Position numbers and translations under genes: made by a program. The notes beneath the pieces are model-generated. The model searched no databases. It worked only from the letters and a program-made list of their open reading frames with translations, and had not been told where the DNA came from. DNA of 64,000 nt from Brevundimonas sp. NIBR10 (GTDB lineage Bacteria > Pseudomonadota > Alphaproteobacteria > Caulobacterales > Caulobacteraceae). Where the stretch lies: positions 1,674,001 to 1,738,000 of the forward strand of contig NZ_CP115464.1 in the NCBI RefSeq assembly GCF_027912515.1. Reading direction: 5' to 3'. This document shows positions 46,333 through 53,833 of the stretch, piece after piece (the first letter of the stretch is position 1; every line of letters begins with the position of its first letter).

Positions 46333-47866
46333 GCAGGCCTCGCAAGCTGTCGTAGCGGTCGCAGTCCGCCAGAGGCGGATGCCGCAGCGCCAGGTCGTCC
46401 GGTGTGACGATGCTCAGCGGCCGGGGCGGTTCGCGCCGGCGCGCCAGGATGTTGAGGATGACGTCGTCGCTGACGGTCCCGGCGGCGAGCGCCTCGCGCG
46501 CGGCAGCCTCGACCGGCTCCAGGCCGTCTTCCAGCACCGCCGCCAGCACCCGCACGAACCGGCGATCGGCCTCGTCGCCTGAGCCCAGCTTGCGGCGCAG
46601 GCGCGCCAGCGCGGGCGGCAACTCCCAGTCCTGGAACGGCGCGCCATTGCGCAGGGCCCCGGGCTTGGTCGCCAGCACCGGCAGGTAATGCCAGGGATCG
46701 TAGAGGGTCCGGTCGCGACCGAAGAACCGACGATGGTCGGCGATGACCTCTCCCTCGCAGCGCACGACGATCCGGTCGGCATAGGCGCGGACCTGCACCG
46801 TGCGTCGCCCGGCTCTGGCCATCACCGAGTAGCGGTTGCGGTCGAAGCTGATCAGGCAGGTCCCCGTCACCGCGTGTTCGCTCTCGTGGAAGCCGTCGAA
46901 CGGGCCCAGCATGGGCTGCAGCGCCGGACGCTCGGCGGCCAGGGCCTGAGCGACCGTCAGGTCCTTCTGCTCGGGATGCTGGCGCAGCTCGCCCCAGCGA
47001 CGGCATTCTGCCTCCAGCCAGCCGTTCAGCTCCTCCAGGCTGGTGAAGCGCAGGCGCGGCTGGAAGAACCGTCCCCGCGCCGTCTGGACCTGGTGCTCGA
47101 CCTGGCCCTTCTCCCAGCCGGCCGCTGGCGAACAGGCCGTCGGTTCGACCATGTAGTGGCTCGCCATGACCAGGAAGCGCCGGTTGAACAGCCGGTCCTT
47201 GCCCGTGAACACCGTCGTCACCGCCGTCTTCATGTTGTCGTAGATCCCGCGCGTCGGCACCCCGCCGAAGAAGGCGAACGCCCGCGCATGCGCGTCGAAC
47301 AGCATCTCCTGGGTCTCGCGCGGGTAGGCCCGAACATAGATCGCGCGTGACGCGCACAGTCGCATGTGCGCCACCTTCACCCGCATCGGCTTGCCCGCGA
47401 TCTCCACGTCCTCGTGGCTCCAGTCGAACTGGTAGGCTTCGCCCGGCTGGAACATCAGCGGGATGAACGTCGGCGCATCGGCTACGCCCCGGCGTCGCTT
47501 CAGCCGCCACCCCGCCGCGTAGCGCCGGACCGCGTCGTACGACCCGTCGAACCCCTCGCGCACCAGCAGGTCATGGACCCGCGTCATCCGCAGCTTCTCG
47601 CGCCGCGGCCGCGCCTCGTCCTCTTCCAGCAGTTCATCGAGCCTGGCCTGGAACGGCGCCAGCCTCGGCAACGGCTGCACCGCCCGCCGATAGGCGAACT
47701 CCGCATCAGGCTCCCGGATCGCCTTGCGCACCACCTTGCGCGACAATCGAAGGTCACGCGCGATCGCCTTGATCGCCTTCCCGGACGCAAACTCGCGCCG
47801 GATCCTCAACACCGTCTCCAACACCAACATCCCGAACTCGCCGCCTGACATCCGCCAAGCCGCCAC
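46319..47866 (-). CDS. istA: IS21 transposase IstA
   Basis: A 515-residue DDE transposase. The N-terminal HTH is [24 protein letters not shown], about 30-53. The catalytic core shows Asp in [12 protein letters not shown], Asp in [10 protein letters not shown] and Glu in [14 protein letters not shown] beta-barrel and a C-terminal basic domain follow. GTG 47866 is supported by GAGG upstream; an ATG five codons later is possible. Confidence 0.95.
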   Translation of the reverse strand: MAAWRMSGGEFGMLVLETVLRIRREFASGKAIKAIARDLRLSRKVVRKAIREPDAEFAYRRAVQPLPRLAPFQARLDELLEEDEARPRREKLRMTRVHDLLVREGFDGSYDAVRRYAAGWRLKRRRGVADAPTFIPLMFQPGEAYQFDWSHEDVEIAGKPMRVKVAHMRLCASRAIYVRAYPRETQEMLFDAHARAFAFFGGVPTRGIYDNMKTAVTTVFTGKDRLFNRRFLVMASHYMVEPTACSPAAGWEKGQVEHQVQTARGRFFQPRLRFTSLEELNGWLEAECRRWGELRQHPEQKDLTVAQALAAERPALQPMLGPFDGFHESEHAVTGTCLISFDRNRYSVMARAGRRTVQVRAYADRIVVRCEGEVIADHRRFFGRDRTLYDPWHYLPVLATKPGALRNGAPFQDWELPPALARLRRKLGSGDEADRRFVRVLAAVLEDGLEPVEAAAREALAAGTVSDDVILNILARRREPPRPLSIVTPDDLALRHPPLADCDRYDSLRGLHAAA

Positions 47867-47946
47867 CGTTAGACCTCAGGGATGAGGGGTCCTTATTCGA
47901 CGCCGATCACACCGCTAACGGGGTCCCTTTTCCACGCCGATCCACA

Positions 47947-47955
47947 CCGCAGTCG
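47947..47955. repeat. Target-site duplication, right copy
   Basis: CCGCAGTCG directly after the right IS end, matching 45432-45440. The unbroken site reads CACTCCGCAGTCGTCCATG. Confidence 0.85.
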
Positions 47956-48218
47956 TCCATGAGGGCTACGAACTCGGCGAGAGGATTGGTGGCCTCGCCT
48001 GCTTTCAACAGGTTGGCCAGTTCGATCTGCCGATGCAGCGACCTGAAAGCGCGTTCCGGGCCAATAAGCAGACCAGTCTCGGAGAACCTTTCATAGTTGG
48101 CTTTTCGAATGGACCAAACGTATTCGGAATGATCGATCACATAATCTGCAAGGACTGTGAAAGCAGTATAAGCCTTCTGTCCGTAATCCGGGTTCACGTA
48201 GTAAATGTAGTTGGGCAT
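47947..48218 (-). pseudogene. 5' fragment of the gene split by the IS21 element
   Basis: Starts at ATG 48218 with GGAGG five bases upstream, and encodes MPNYIYYVNPDYGQKAYTAF through to ALMDDCG, where the IS interrupts. With the 45353-45440 fragment it makes a 116-residue protein, polar, with several Tyr and Trp. As it stands, translation would run into IS sequence and stop at about 47907. Family not recognised; loss of the gene seems to be tolerated. Confidence 0.88.
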
Positions 48219-48664
48219 AGGAGCCTCCGTTGCTTGGGAGAATGATCTAGAGGTTAGGCCCAATTGGGCGTCAAGAGGCGAAAATCAGGCGGCATTAGCT
48301 AAAATGACTGGGATTTCGACGGGGAAAATGGCAGACATGATGTCTATTATATTAGAGACCGCGCGTATTAATGTTGCGACTACTTAAGGGCCGCAACGCA
48401 AACGAATTTCGCTGCTCTCGATTTACGAACCGCTGTTATGCCGGCCGAGCGGGATGCGGTCTGACGTAGGTCTCAGCATTTAGATTTTTTCGTTCCACCC
48501 CGACCGCGTTGCATGCGACCATTATCGCTTAGATAGTTGGACCGATTTTACTCCCGCAAAGGTGGTCCAATGCTTCCTTTTTTTTGCGGATAGCTCGCAG
48601 TTGCGGGTGTGCACGGGAACCGGAGAAAGACCCGCCCGCTGGTCAGGCGGGCAGTCTCTGTCGC
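48219..48664. other. 446-base gene-free, AT-richer stretch
   Basis: No credible gene. TTGGACC at 48537-48543 pairs with GGTCCAA at 48563-48569, followed by TGCTTCC and eight T, a possible plus-strand terminator or small RNA 3' end. A GCCCGC/GCGGGC hairpin at 48634-48652, read on the minus strand, may terminate the gene at 48665. Confidence 0.5.
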
Positions 48665-49276
48665 TCAGTTTAGGTCAGGGAGTTCGAGCAAGATTGGCAC
48701 AGCGTCGAAGCTGTCGAACCCATCGAACATCCACATCGTCCCTTCGGGCGGAGGTCCAAGGCTTTCCTTGAGTGCGGCAATCTCTGTATTTCGAGGATCG
48801 GGCTTGGGGGCGCTAGGCGAGGCCCCATTGATGCGATCAGCGATCCGGCCATGCCCTTTGTAGGTATGCGACTTGACCGTTTCCTCTGCCTCAGCAGTCT
48901 GGGCTACATCGGGCGTTGCGTCTGGCTCTGGGCTGGAGGGCTCTCCAACGTCATGCTGTTGCAATGATTGCACTGGCTCGGGAGCCGAAGGCGAAGCGGT
49001 CGCCTCTCTAGCCTCTTTGATAGAGAACAGGAGAAGCCTGTCAGGGGCTGTCTGGTATCGGTCCCCAGCGAGCTTGATGTTCTTTTGAAGGGAGTCTTCG
49101 GCGATTTCGAGGATATCGGCCCTCACGTAAGGACCATCCAATGTAGTTCTAGTGTGTTTCTCGACCATCTGCTTAACGAGAGCAAAATCGCTTAGCTTTT
49201 TATGCCCCACATGGTTCTGTAGTAGGCGCATCAGTAATCTGTCATACACATCCTGAGGGATAAGTACGTCTTGCAT
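48665..49276 (-). CDS. Hypothetical 203-residue protein of the island
   Basis: A two-part protein: an N-terminal helical part (MQDVLIPQDVYDRLLMRLLQNHVG, about 1-75) and a middle that is rich in Pro, Glu, Ser and Ala (about 85-165), probably disordered, then a short C-terminal piece (GTMWMFDGFDSFDAVPILLELPDLN). No known domain. A GCCCGC/GCGGGC hairpin follows on the minus strand. It may be a phage- or plasmid-type protein. Confidence 0.6.
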   Translation of the reverse strand: MQDVLIPQDVYDRLLMRLLQNHVGHKKLSDFALVKQMVEKHTRTTLDGPYVRADILEIAEDSLQKNIKLAGDRYQTAPDRLLLFSIKEAREATASPSAPEPVQSLQQHDVGEPSSPEPDATPDVAQTAEAEETVKSHTYKGHGRIADRINGASPSAPKPDPRNTEIAALKESLGPPPEGTMWMFDGFDSFDAVPILLELPDLN

Positions 49277-49719
49277 TATTTAACTCTTAATAAATATCTC
49301 CTCTCATCAAACGCATTAAAGCCCCACTGCGGGGCTTAATATGAGATATGATTGAGCTTTTACATTAGTTCTTATCTTCTCTCTGTTGGTTCTAAGACAG
49401 CAACAAAATGAGAAAGAAAATCAGAAGGAGAATTAATCTGAATGAACAGGAAGAAAAATATCATAAACAGGGAGAAAAGTCAAGCTCTCTTCTCTGTTAA
49501 GCTGAGGGCTTACGCCCGAGGCTAGGAAATAAGAAGGGTTTCGCTCGCAGGACCGCGCCGCCGGCCATTTGCCCCTCAGTAGCCCGTGCAGACTCAAGTC
49601 GCCGCAGGTGCCCTCTGATGCCGGACAGCCATTACCGCGCCCCTAGGGGCCATCCAGAGTCATTCTAGAGGGTTAGAACCAATCAGGGTCGCTGAGGCGT
49701 CGGTGCAGGTCGCTGGATC
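49277..49719. other. 443-base stretch without a confident gene
   Basis: Holds a perfect AAGCCCC/GGGGCTT hairpin at about 49319-49337, then an AT- and purine-rich stretch from about 49380. In it, a 30-codon frame (ATG 49408 to TAA 49500) encodes a very basic peptide starting MRKKIRRRINLNEQEEKYHK; I see no ribosome site strong enough to call it. Confidence 0.5.
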
Positions 49720-50073
49720 ATGAAACGGGACAGGAAAGAGCTAGCTTTGATCGCCCTGTTGATCGTTGTGACAGCGGCTCAAGCCGCCAAGGCTATATGG
49801 GGCTGGTTCCGGTCGCACAGCGGACGTCTCGACATCTGTGACGTCGGAAATATATGCTGGCTTAGCAAAGGAGCGAACATGACGCGCGATCCCATCACCA
49901 TCGCTGCCTACGCAGCCCTCATGCTATTGGTTGTCGCTACAGCCGCAGTTGGCTTGTTTTATCATTTCGGCAGTAACGGCGACCGCTTCCAGCCATGGAT
50001 TTTTCCTATGTGCATGGCTACTTTTGCCGGTGCTCTGCTGGTGGATCGCTTGTCCAAAAAACGGTCGCGCTAA
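49720..50073 (+). CDS. Small hypothetical membrane protein
   Basis: A 117-residue protein with hydrophobic segments at about 8-27, 60-82 and 90-108 and a basic C-terminus (RLSKKRSR). Between the first two is a Cys-containing loop (LDICDVGNICWL). Not recognised. ATG 49720 follows a GGTCGCTGG stretch without a clear ribosome site. Confidence 0.55.
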   Translation: MKRDRKELALIALLIVVTAAQAAKAIWGWFRSHSGRLDICDVGNICWLSKGANMTRDPITIAAYAALMLLVVATAAVGLFYHFGSNGDRFQPWIFPMCMATFAGALLVDRLSKKRSR

Positions 50074-50307
50074 CACTGAGGTCATCTACGACGACCGCAG
50101 TAGGCAGGGTCCGCTTTGGGTCGTTCTAGGATATTGGCTCCTTGTCTGAAGGCGGACCTCCCGGCCCAAACATTGAACCAGCTTTTGCTCGGTCGCCGGG
50201 TGAGTGGGATAGCAACCACCACAAGAGCCTTTGTACGGAACCGTACACCTTAACCCTACGTAAACTTTTCGTTGCCGATCTGAGAAATCAGTGTTTCTCT
50301 ACGCGCT

Positions 50308-50523
50308 ATGGGGAAGTTGCTAGACAGTCTGTTGACTGGTGCGCCGGTTCGTCGGGTTTACGACCCTGACGGGCTGAACCTGTATCCTATCCCCGGTCAC
50401 GAAATAGACTTTGACGACTTAGTCCGGACCATCACTGCCAAGGCTGGTGAGGAATACGTAGCCTTTCCGGTACCAGCGGGGCCGCACCATTATGACGGCT
50501 TGCTGGTTGTGGGGTTAGAATAG
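50308..50523 (+). CDS. Small hypothetical protein
   Basis: A 71-residue soluble protein (GKLLDSLLTGAPVRRVYDPDG, then PGHEIDFDDLVRTITAK) with mixed alpha and beta character. Its codon usage matches the island genes. No domain recognised. Confidence 0.45.
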   Translation: MGKLLDSLLTGAPVRRVYDPDGLNLYPIPGHEIDFDDLVRTITAKAGEEYVAFPVPAGPHHYDGLLVVGLE

Positions 50524-50655
50524 CGGAACGGCGCTGATAGCGGGCAACCGTTCCATACCGCCGCGTCGGTACAGTAAGCCAGAGGCGATCTGCCCAAAAT
50601 TAATGCGCAAGGGGGCGAGTGGTTCAACCTGACAAAGGTCATCCTTGGGAGGCAT

Positions 50656-50680
50656 GAAAAACCCGGCGCAGAGGCCGGGC
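50656..50680 (-). terminator. Rho-independent terminator after the MucR-like gene
   Basis: Read on the minus strand: CCCGGC, loop CTCTGC, GCCGGG, then five T and C. It begins 24 bases beyond the stop of the MucR-like gene. Confidence 0.85.
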
Positions 50681-50703
50681 TGATCATCGTCTTGTTGCGC
50701 TGC

Positions 50704-51183
50704 CTATTCGGCTGCTGGAGCCTTGGTCGCTCTGGGCTTTTTCGCGGGACCCTTTGGCTTCCGCCCTCCAACTCCTAGCCCCATGGACTTGGCCAATGCG
50801 CTACGTGCAGCGGAGTAGCTAGGAGAGACCATTGGATAGTCTTTGCCGAGCCCGAAAGTGTTGCGATAGCTCTCAGGCGTGTAGCCGTGCCGGGCTAGGT
50901 GGCGTTTCAGGCTCTTGTACGATTTGCCATCAACAAAACTGATCAGCATGTCAGGCTGAATGGACTTCTTGATTTCAGCCTTGGTTTTGGTGAGGTCTTC
51001 TGTCTCTTCAACCGGGGCAGGAGCTCCGTCGTCTAAGCCTTTGAGCGTGGCAAACGTGTCCTTGATCAGAGCTTGAAAGTCATCAGGAGACAGGCGATTG
51101 TTCGCGTTCGAAGCATATGAGGATGCTAGCTCAATCGTCGCGCTGAAAATGTCGTTGGACGTATCGTAGGTTTCGTCAGCCAA
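50704..51183 (-). CDS. MucR/Ros-type transcriptional regulator without zinc cysteines
   Basis: MucR and Ros proteins are alphaproteobacterial regulators of surface polysaccharide and virulence genes, using a prokaryotic zinc finger. This 159-residue protein keeps the finger framework, FVDGKSYKSLKRHLARHGYTPESYRNTFGL and DYPMVSPSYSAARSALAKSMGLG (about 87-138), but where Ros has CxxC it has ISFV, so no zinc site of the usual kind is left. Some Mesorhizobium Ros homologues also lack zinc. TTG 51183 is the start, with AGGAG upstream. Lies on the island; could control its genes. Confidence 0.85.
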   Translation of the reverse strand: MADETYDTSNDIFSATIELASSYASNANNRLSPDDFQALIKDTFATLKGLDDGAPAPVEETEDLTKTKAEIKKSIQPDMLISFVDGKSYKSLKRHLARHGYTPESYRNTFGLGKDYPMVSPSYSAARSALAKSMGLGVGGRKPKGPAKKPRATKAPAAE

Positions 51184-51450
51184 TGTTGCTCTCCTGAGTT
51201 GATGGTGTGGAAACTAAATGGCATTCGCTGACAATGAAAGACCGGATCACTGGGCAAGATGACTAACAGTTCAAAAAGTTCTTAGCGCTGACTTCAACAG
51301 GGAAATGGTCGCACTCCTTTTTGGCCACAACTTTTGTCGCGCTTAAGCTTCGTATGCGGTTTGGGGCCGCCATCAAGATTGCTGGGTCTGAACGTCACCG
51401 TTCACCACTCATAGTCACCGGGTGGCAAGGTGCCGATGCTCTGATCGGGC

Positions 51451-51741
51451 ATGGTCGTCATTCCCTTCAGGCCAAAAGCCAAGCGGCGTAGCTCACTCAG
51501 GCCAGTGGTGGCGGCGACGTTCGTCGCAACTCTTGCACTGACGACATACGCGCTAGCGCCCAATCTACCGGCCAAGGCCTTCCTGTTCCGCGTCACTCAC
51601 CGAGCGGTCTCTCAGCAGCACTTCGCGAACTGCTCCATGGCTAGGGCAGAGGGAAGGGAGAGCATCCGCCGTGGTGATCTGGCGTACCGCTCCGAACTGG
51701 ATAGGGACAGCGACGGCTTGGCGTGTGAGCCGGTCCGCTAA
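51451..51741 (+). CDS. Excalibur-domain protein with a membrane anchor
   Basis: A 96-residue protein: basic N-terminus, one hydrophobic helix (about 18-38) and a C-terminal Excalibur domain. The latter is a short calcium-binding motif, DRDSDGLACEP (about 84-94), with the paired Cys in FANCSMARAEG and LACE. These domains are extracellular and often sit in nuclease-like proteins. The role in the island is unclear. Confidence 0.75.
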   Translation: MVVIPFRPKAKRRSSLRPVVAATFVATLALTTYALAPNLPAKAFLFRVTHRAVSQQHFANCSMARAEGRESIRRGDLAYRSELDRDSDGLACEPVR

Positions 51742-51853
51742 GCTAGCCTCTCCAACCTTCCTGTTGAAAACCAGAACAGAGAGGGAACATACCATTGCCT
51801 AGTTCCGTGAAGGACGCCTAGATCGGACTCGGTCGGCGCAATGGAGGATGGTC

Positions 51854-52033
51854 ATGGAAGACAGAACCAGCGCGCTTGTGGATGCCCTGAGCAAGCTTGA
51901 CCTGACGAGTGCAGACGGCAGGGCTGGGATCGGCACACTGCTAGCCGAGATAGAACGCCGGGCCCCCGGCTCGATCCTGCAACAGGCAGCGAGGATACAG
52001 CTTCAAAGCTTGGGCCTCACCACGGCCCGGTGA
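51854..52033 (+). CDS. Small hypothetical protein
   Basis: A 59-residue helical protein (RTSALVDALSKLDLTSADGR). The ATG at 51854 is six bases after GGAGG; an earlier ATG at 51848 is too close to it. It lies 4 bases before the next gene on the same strand. Not recognised. Confidence 0.5.
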   Translation: MEDRTSALVDALSKLDLTSADGRAGIGTLLAEIERRAPGSILQQAARIQLQSLGLTTAR

Positions 52034-52037
52034 CGGG

Positions 52038-52313
52038 ATGGGGCGAAAGAACCCTGACCGCTACACCGCTGACGAATGGAAGTTTGCCGGACGGACAGTA
52101 GGGGCGATCATCGCCAATCGGTGGATGGTCTATACCGAATGCGACCTCTGCGAACTGCGGATCAAGGCTGACCTAAAGCGCATTGCCCGTGAACGCGGTG
52201 CGAACTTCGATCTGTGGGGCCGATCAACCACCTGTCGCCGCATGGGTTGTCCCGGTCGCGTCATGTTCTGGGTCCGACCGCACGGTGCCAACGCGGACGT
52301 GGCTATGACTTAG
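52038..52313 (+). CDS. Small hypothetical protein with four cysteines
   Basis: A 91-residue protein with CDLC (about 35-38) and CRRMGCPG (about 66-73), which together could bind a zinc ion. Aromatic and basic residues around the second pair suggest a nucleic-acid or protein contact. Such proteins recur in sphingomonad and Caulobacterales islands as I recall. Its 3' end overlaps that of the convergent gene at 52310 by four bases. Confidence 0.55.
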   Translation: MGRKNPDRYTADEWKFAGRTVGAIIANRWMVYTECDLCELRIKADLKRIARERGANFDLWGRSTTCRRMGCPGRVMFWVRPHGANADVAMT

Positions 52314-52879
52314 GGCAGGGTCGGGCTTGCCTGTACCTCAGCCGCATCAACGACTCCCGGTCCCGAGACAATCTCTGAGGCGTCAGCAGACGCGATAAGC
52401 TCGGCCTCCTGCTGCGCAGCGAGCAGTTGAGAGTTGACCTCTCTCAATTCTGCCTGAAGGGTTCTCTGGCGTGCAATCTCGGCTGCCAGTTCCGCTTGTA
52501 CATCGTAAGATTGGTCGGACGCATAGACGGCAGTAGGATAGTCATCTGTTTGGTGAGAAAGGCCGGCAGTCCCGCCTTGCTCATACATTGAAGCCACGGC
52601 CACCGGTTCTTCTTCTTCGGGAACTTCGTCATAGGCACCTGTGAACATGCCGTAGACGACAACACAGCCGAGAGCGATCCACGACCATTTGCTGTACCGC
52701 CAGCCATTCTTCGATTTGCCTAGAACACCATCCTGATAATAGGCATTGGCCTCTGGGGTATCTTCCTTGAAGCCAAAAAACGCGGTGTGCCTAACGAGGG
52801 TTCTGCAATGCCCACAAAGTCTCGCTGTGCTGGACCTGATGGTTTCGCTGCAAACAGGACACGTACCGGCGTAGCTCAT
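52310..52879 (-). CDS. Hypothetical zinc-ribbon membrane protein
   Basis: A 189-residue protein: CPVC (about 7-10) and CGHC (about 22-25) form a zinc ribbon; one membrane helix (about 66-82); then an acidic region and a coiled coil (ELAAEIARQRTLQAELREVNSQL, about 130-155). GGGGAG precedes the ATG at 52879. This ribbon-helix layout is common for membrane-bound regulatory proteins. Function unknown. Confidence 0.6.
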   Translation of the reverse strand: MSYAGTCPVCSETIRSSTARLCGHCRTLVRHTAFFGFKEDTPEANAYYQDGVLGKSKNGWRYSKWSWIALGCVVVYGMFTGAYDEVPEEEEPVAVASMYEQGGTAGLSHQTDDYPTAVYASDQSYDVQAELAAEIARQRTLQAELREVNSQLLAAQQEAELIASADASEIVSGPGVVDAAEVQASPTLP

Positions 52880-53091
52880 AAATGACTCCCCTCACTCAGG
52901 AGAGCATGGGCAATACATCCTGACCTTGCGTTAGCGAGTTTGGTTTCCCGCCGGTGAACGAAGCGGGCCCTCGTCTGTATCGCAAACGACCCTTTTCAAT
53001 TCACCACCGTGGGCCGGATCGAAAAATAGCTTGCTCCGCATTTAGATACATGTAGAATTCCGCTACAGGTTTTGGATACAGGAACGGGTCT

Positions 53092-53676
53092 ATGAGCCGG
53101 GTATTTGCCTACTGCCGTGTGAGTACGGCTGACCAAACCACCGACAATCAGGTTCAGGAGATTTCCGGTGCGGGGTTCGCTGTCGAGACGCATCGCATCA
53201 TCTGCGAGACAGTCTCGGGCTCTGTCGCTGCGATGGAGCGAACTGCTTTTTCCAAGCTAGCGGACCGGCTCGAAAAAGGGGACGTATTGGTCGTCACCAA
53301 ACTCGACCGGCTTGGGCGAAACGCTATGGACGTGAGAGCCACTGTCGAGAGGTTGGCCGCGTCCGGTGTCCGCGTTCACTGTCTGGCCTTAGGGGGAGTG
53401 GACCTGTGCAGCCCTGCCGGAAAAATGACCATGGGAGTGATCGCTGCCGTCGCTGAGTTTGAGCGTGACTTGTTGATCGAGCGCACCCAATCGGGGCTGA
53501 AACGAGCCAAGGAACAGGGGAAGGTTCTGGGAAGGCCTTCGAAACTCACAGCTTCGCAACAAGCAGATATCGTCGCCAAGCGAGCGGAGGGGATGACGCT
53601 TGGCGCGCTGGCCAAGACCTATGGTGTGGACCGTTCGATGATCCAACGGGCAACAAGACGGGTGCTTTCACGCTAG
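53092..53676 (+). CDS. Serine recombinase (resolvase/invertase family)
   Basis: A 194-residue small serine recombinase. Ser11 in YCRVSTADQ is the nucleophile, and Arg residues of TKLDRLGRNAMDV and FERDLLIERTQSGL complete the catalytic set. The C-terminal HTH (MTLGALAKTYGVDRSMIQRATRRV) is the DNA-binding domain. Such proteins resolve transposon cointegrates or flip short segments. No Tn3 transposase is nearby, so this may be a relic or act on the island itself. Confidence 0.92.
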   Translation: MSRVFAYCRVSTADQTTDNQVQEISGAGFAVETHRIICETVSGSVAAMERTAFSKLADRLEKGDVLVVTKLDRLGRNAMDVRATVERLAASGVRVHCLALGGVDLCSPAGKMTMGVIAAVAEFERDLLIERTQSGLKRAKEQGKVLGRPSKLTASQQADIVAKRAEGMTLGALAKTYGVDRSMIQRATRRVLSR

Positions 53677-53833
53677 CGTCTGGCCCGTCCATTTTGCAGG
53701 TATACTGGGAACTGGAGCTACCATACGGGACGGTCAGAGCGTCTCATGCCCCGTCGTTCAAGGGGGGCTCCTCCCGTGCATTGGCGTTCCTCAACTTCTA
53801 GCGGTAAAGCTTGCCTAAGCAGGAGGGGTACAC

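Larger units (their letters stand above)
45441..47946. mobile_element. IS21-family insertion sequence, 2506 bases, complete
   Basis: Both ends begin TGT and carry 27-base inverted repeats (45441-45467 and 47920-47946) with 23 of 27 bases identical, sharing ATCGGCGT and AAAAGGGACCCC. A second, inner pair with the same ATCGGCGT core lies next to each (about 45468-45492 and 47886-47910), the multiple terminal sites expected for IstA. The istA and istB genes overlap between them. Perfect target duplication and intact frames indicate a recent insertion. Confidence 0.93.

Noticed and set aside
49408..49500. A 30-codon frame for a basic peptide
   Set aside because: No clear ribosome site, very AT-rich and purine-rich stretch; too short to call. 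Kept in the note for 49277-49719.
50142..50369. A 75-codon plus-strand frame
   Set aside because: Overlaps the better 71-codon frame at 50308 and has no motif.
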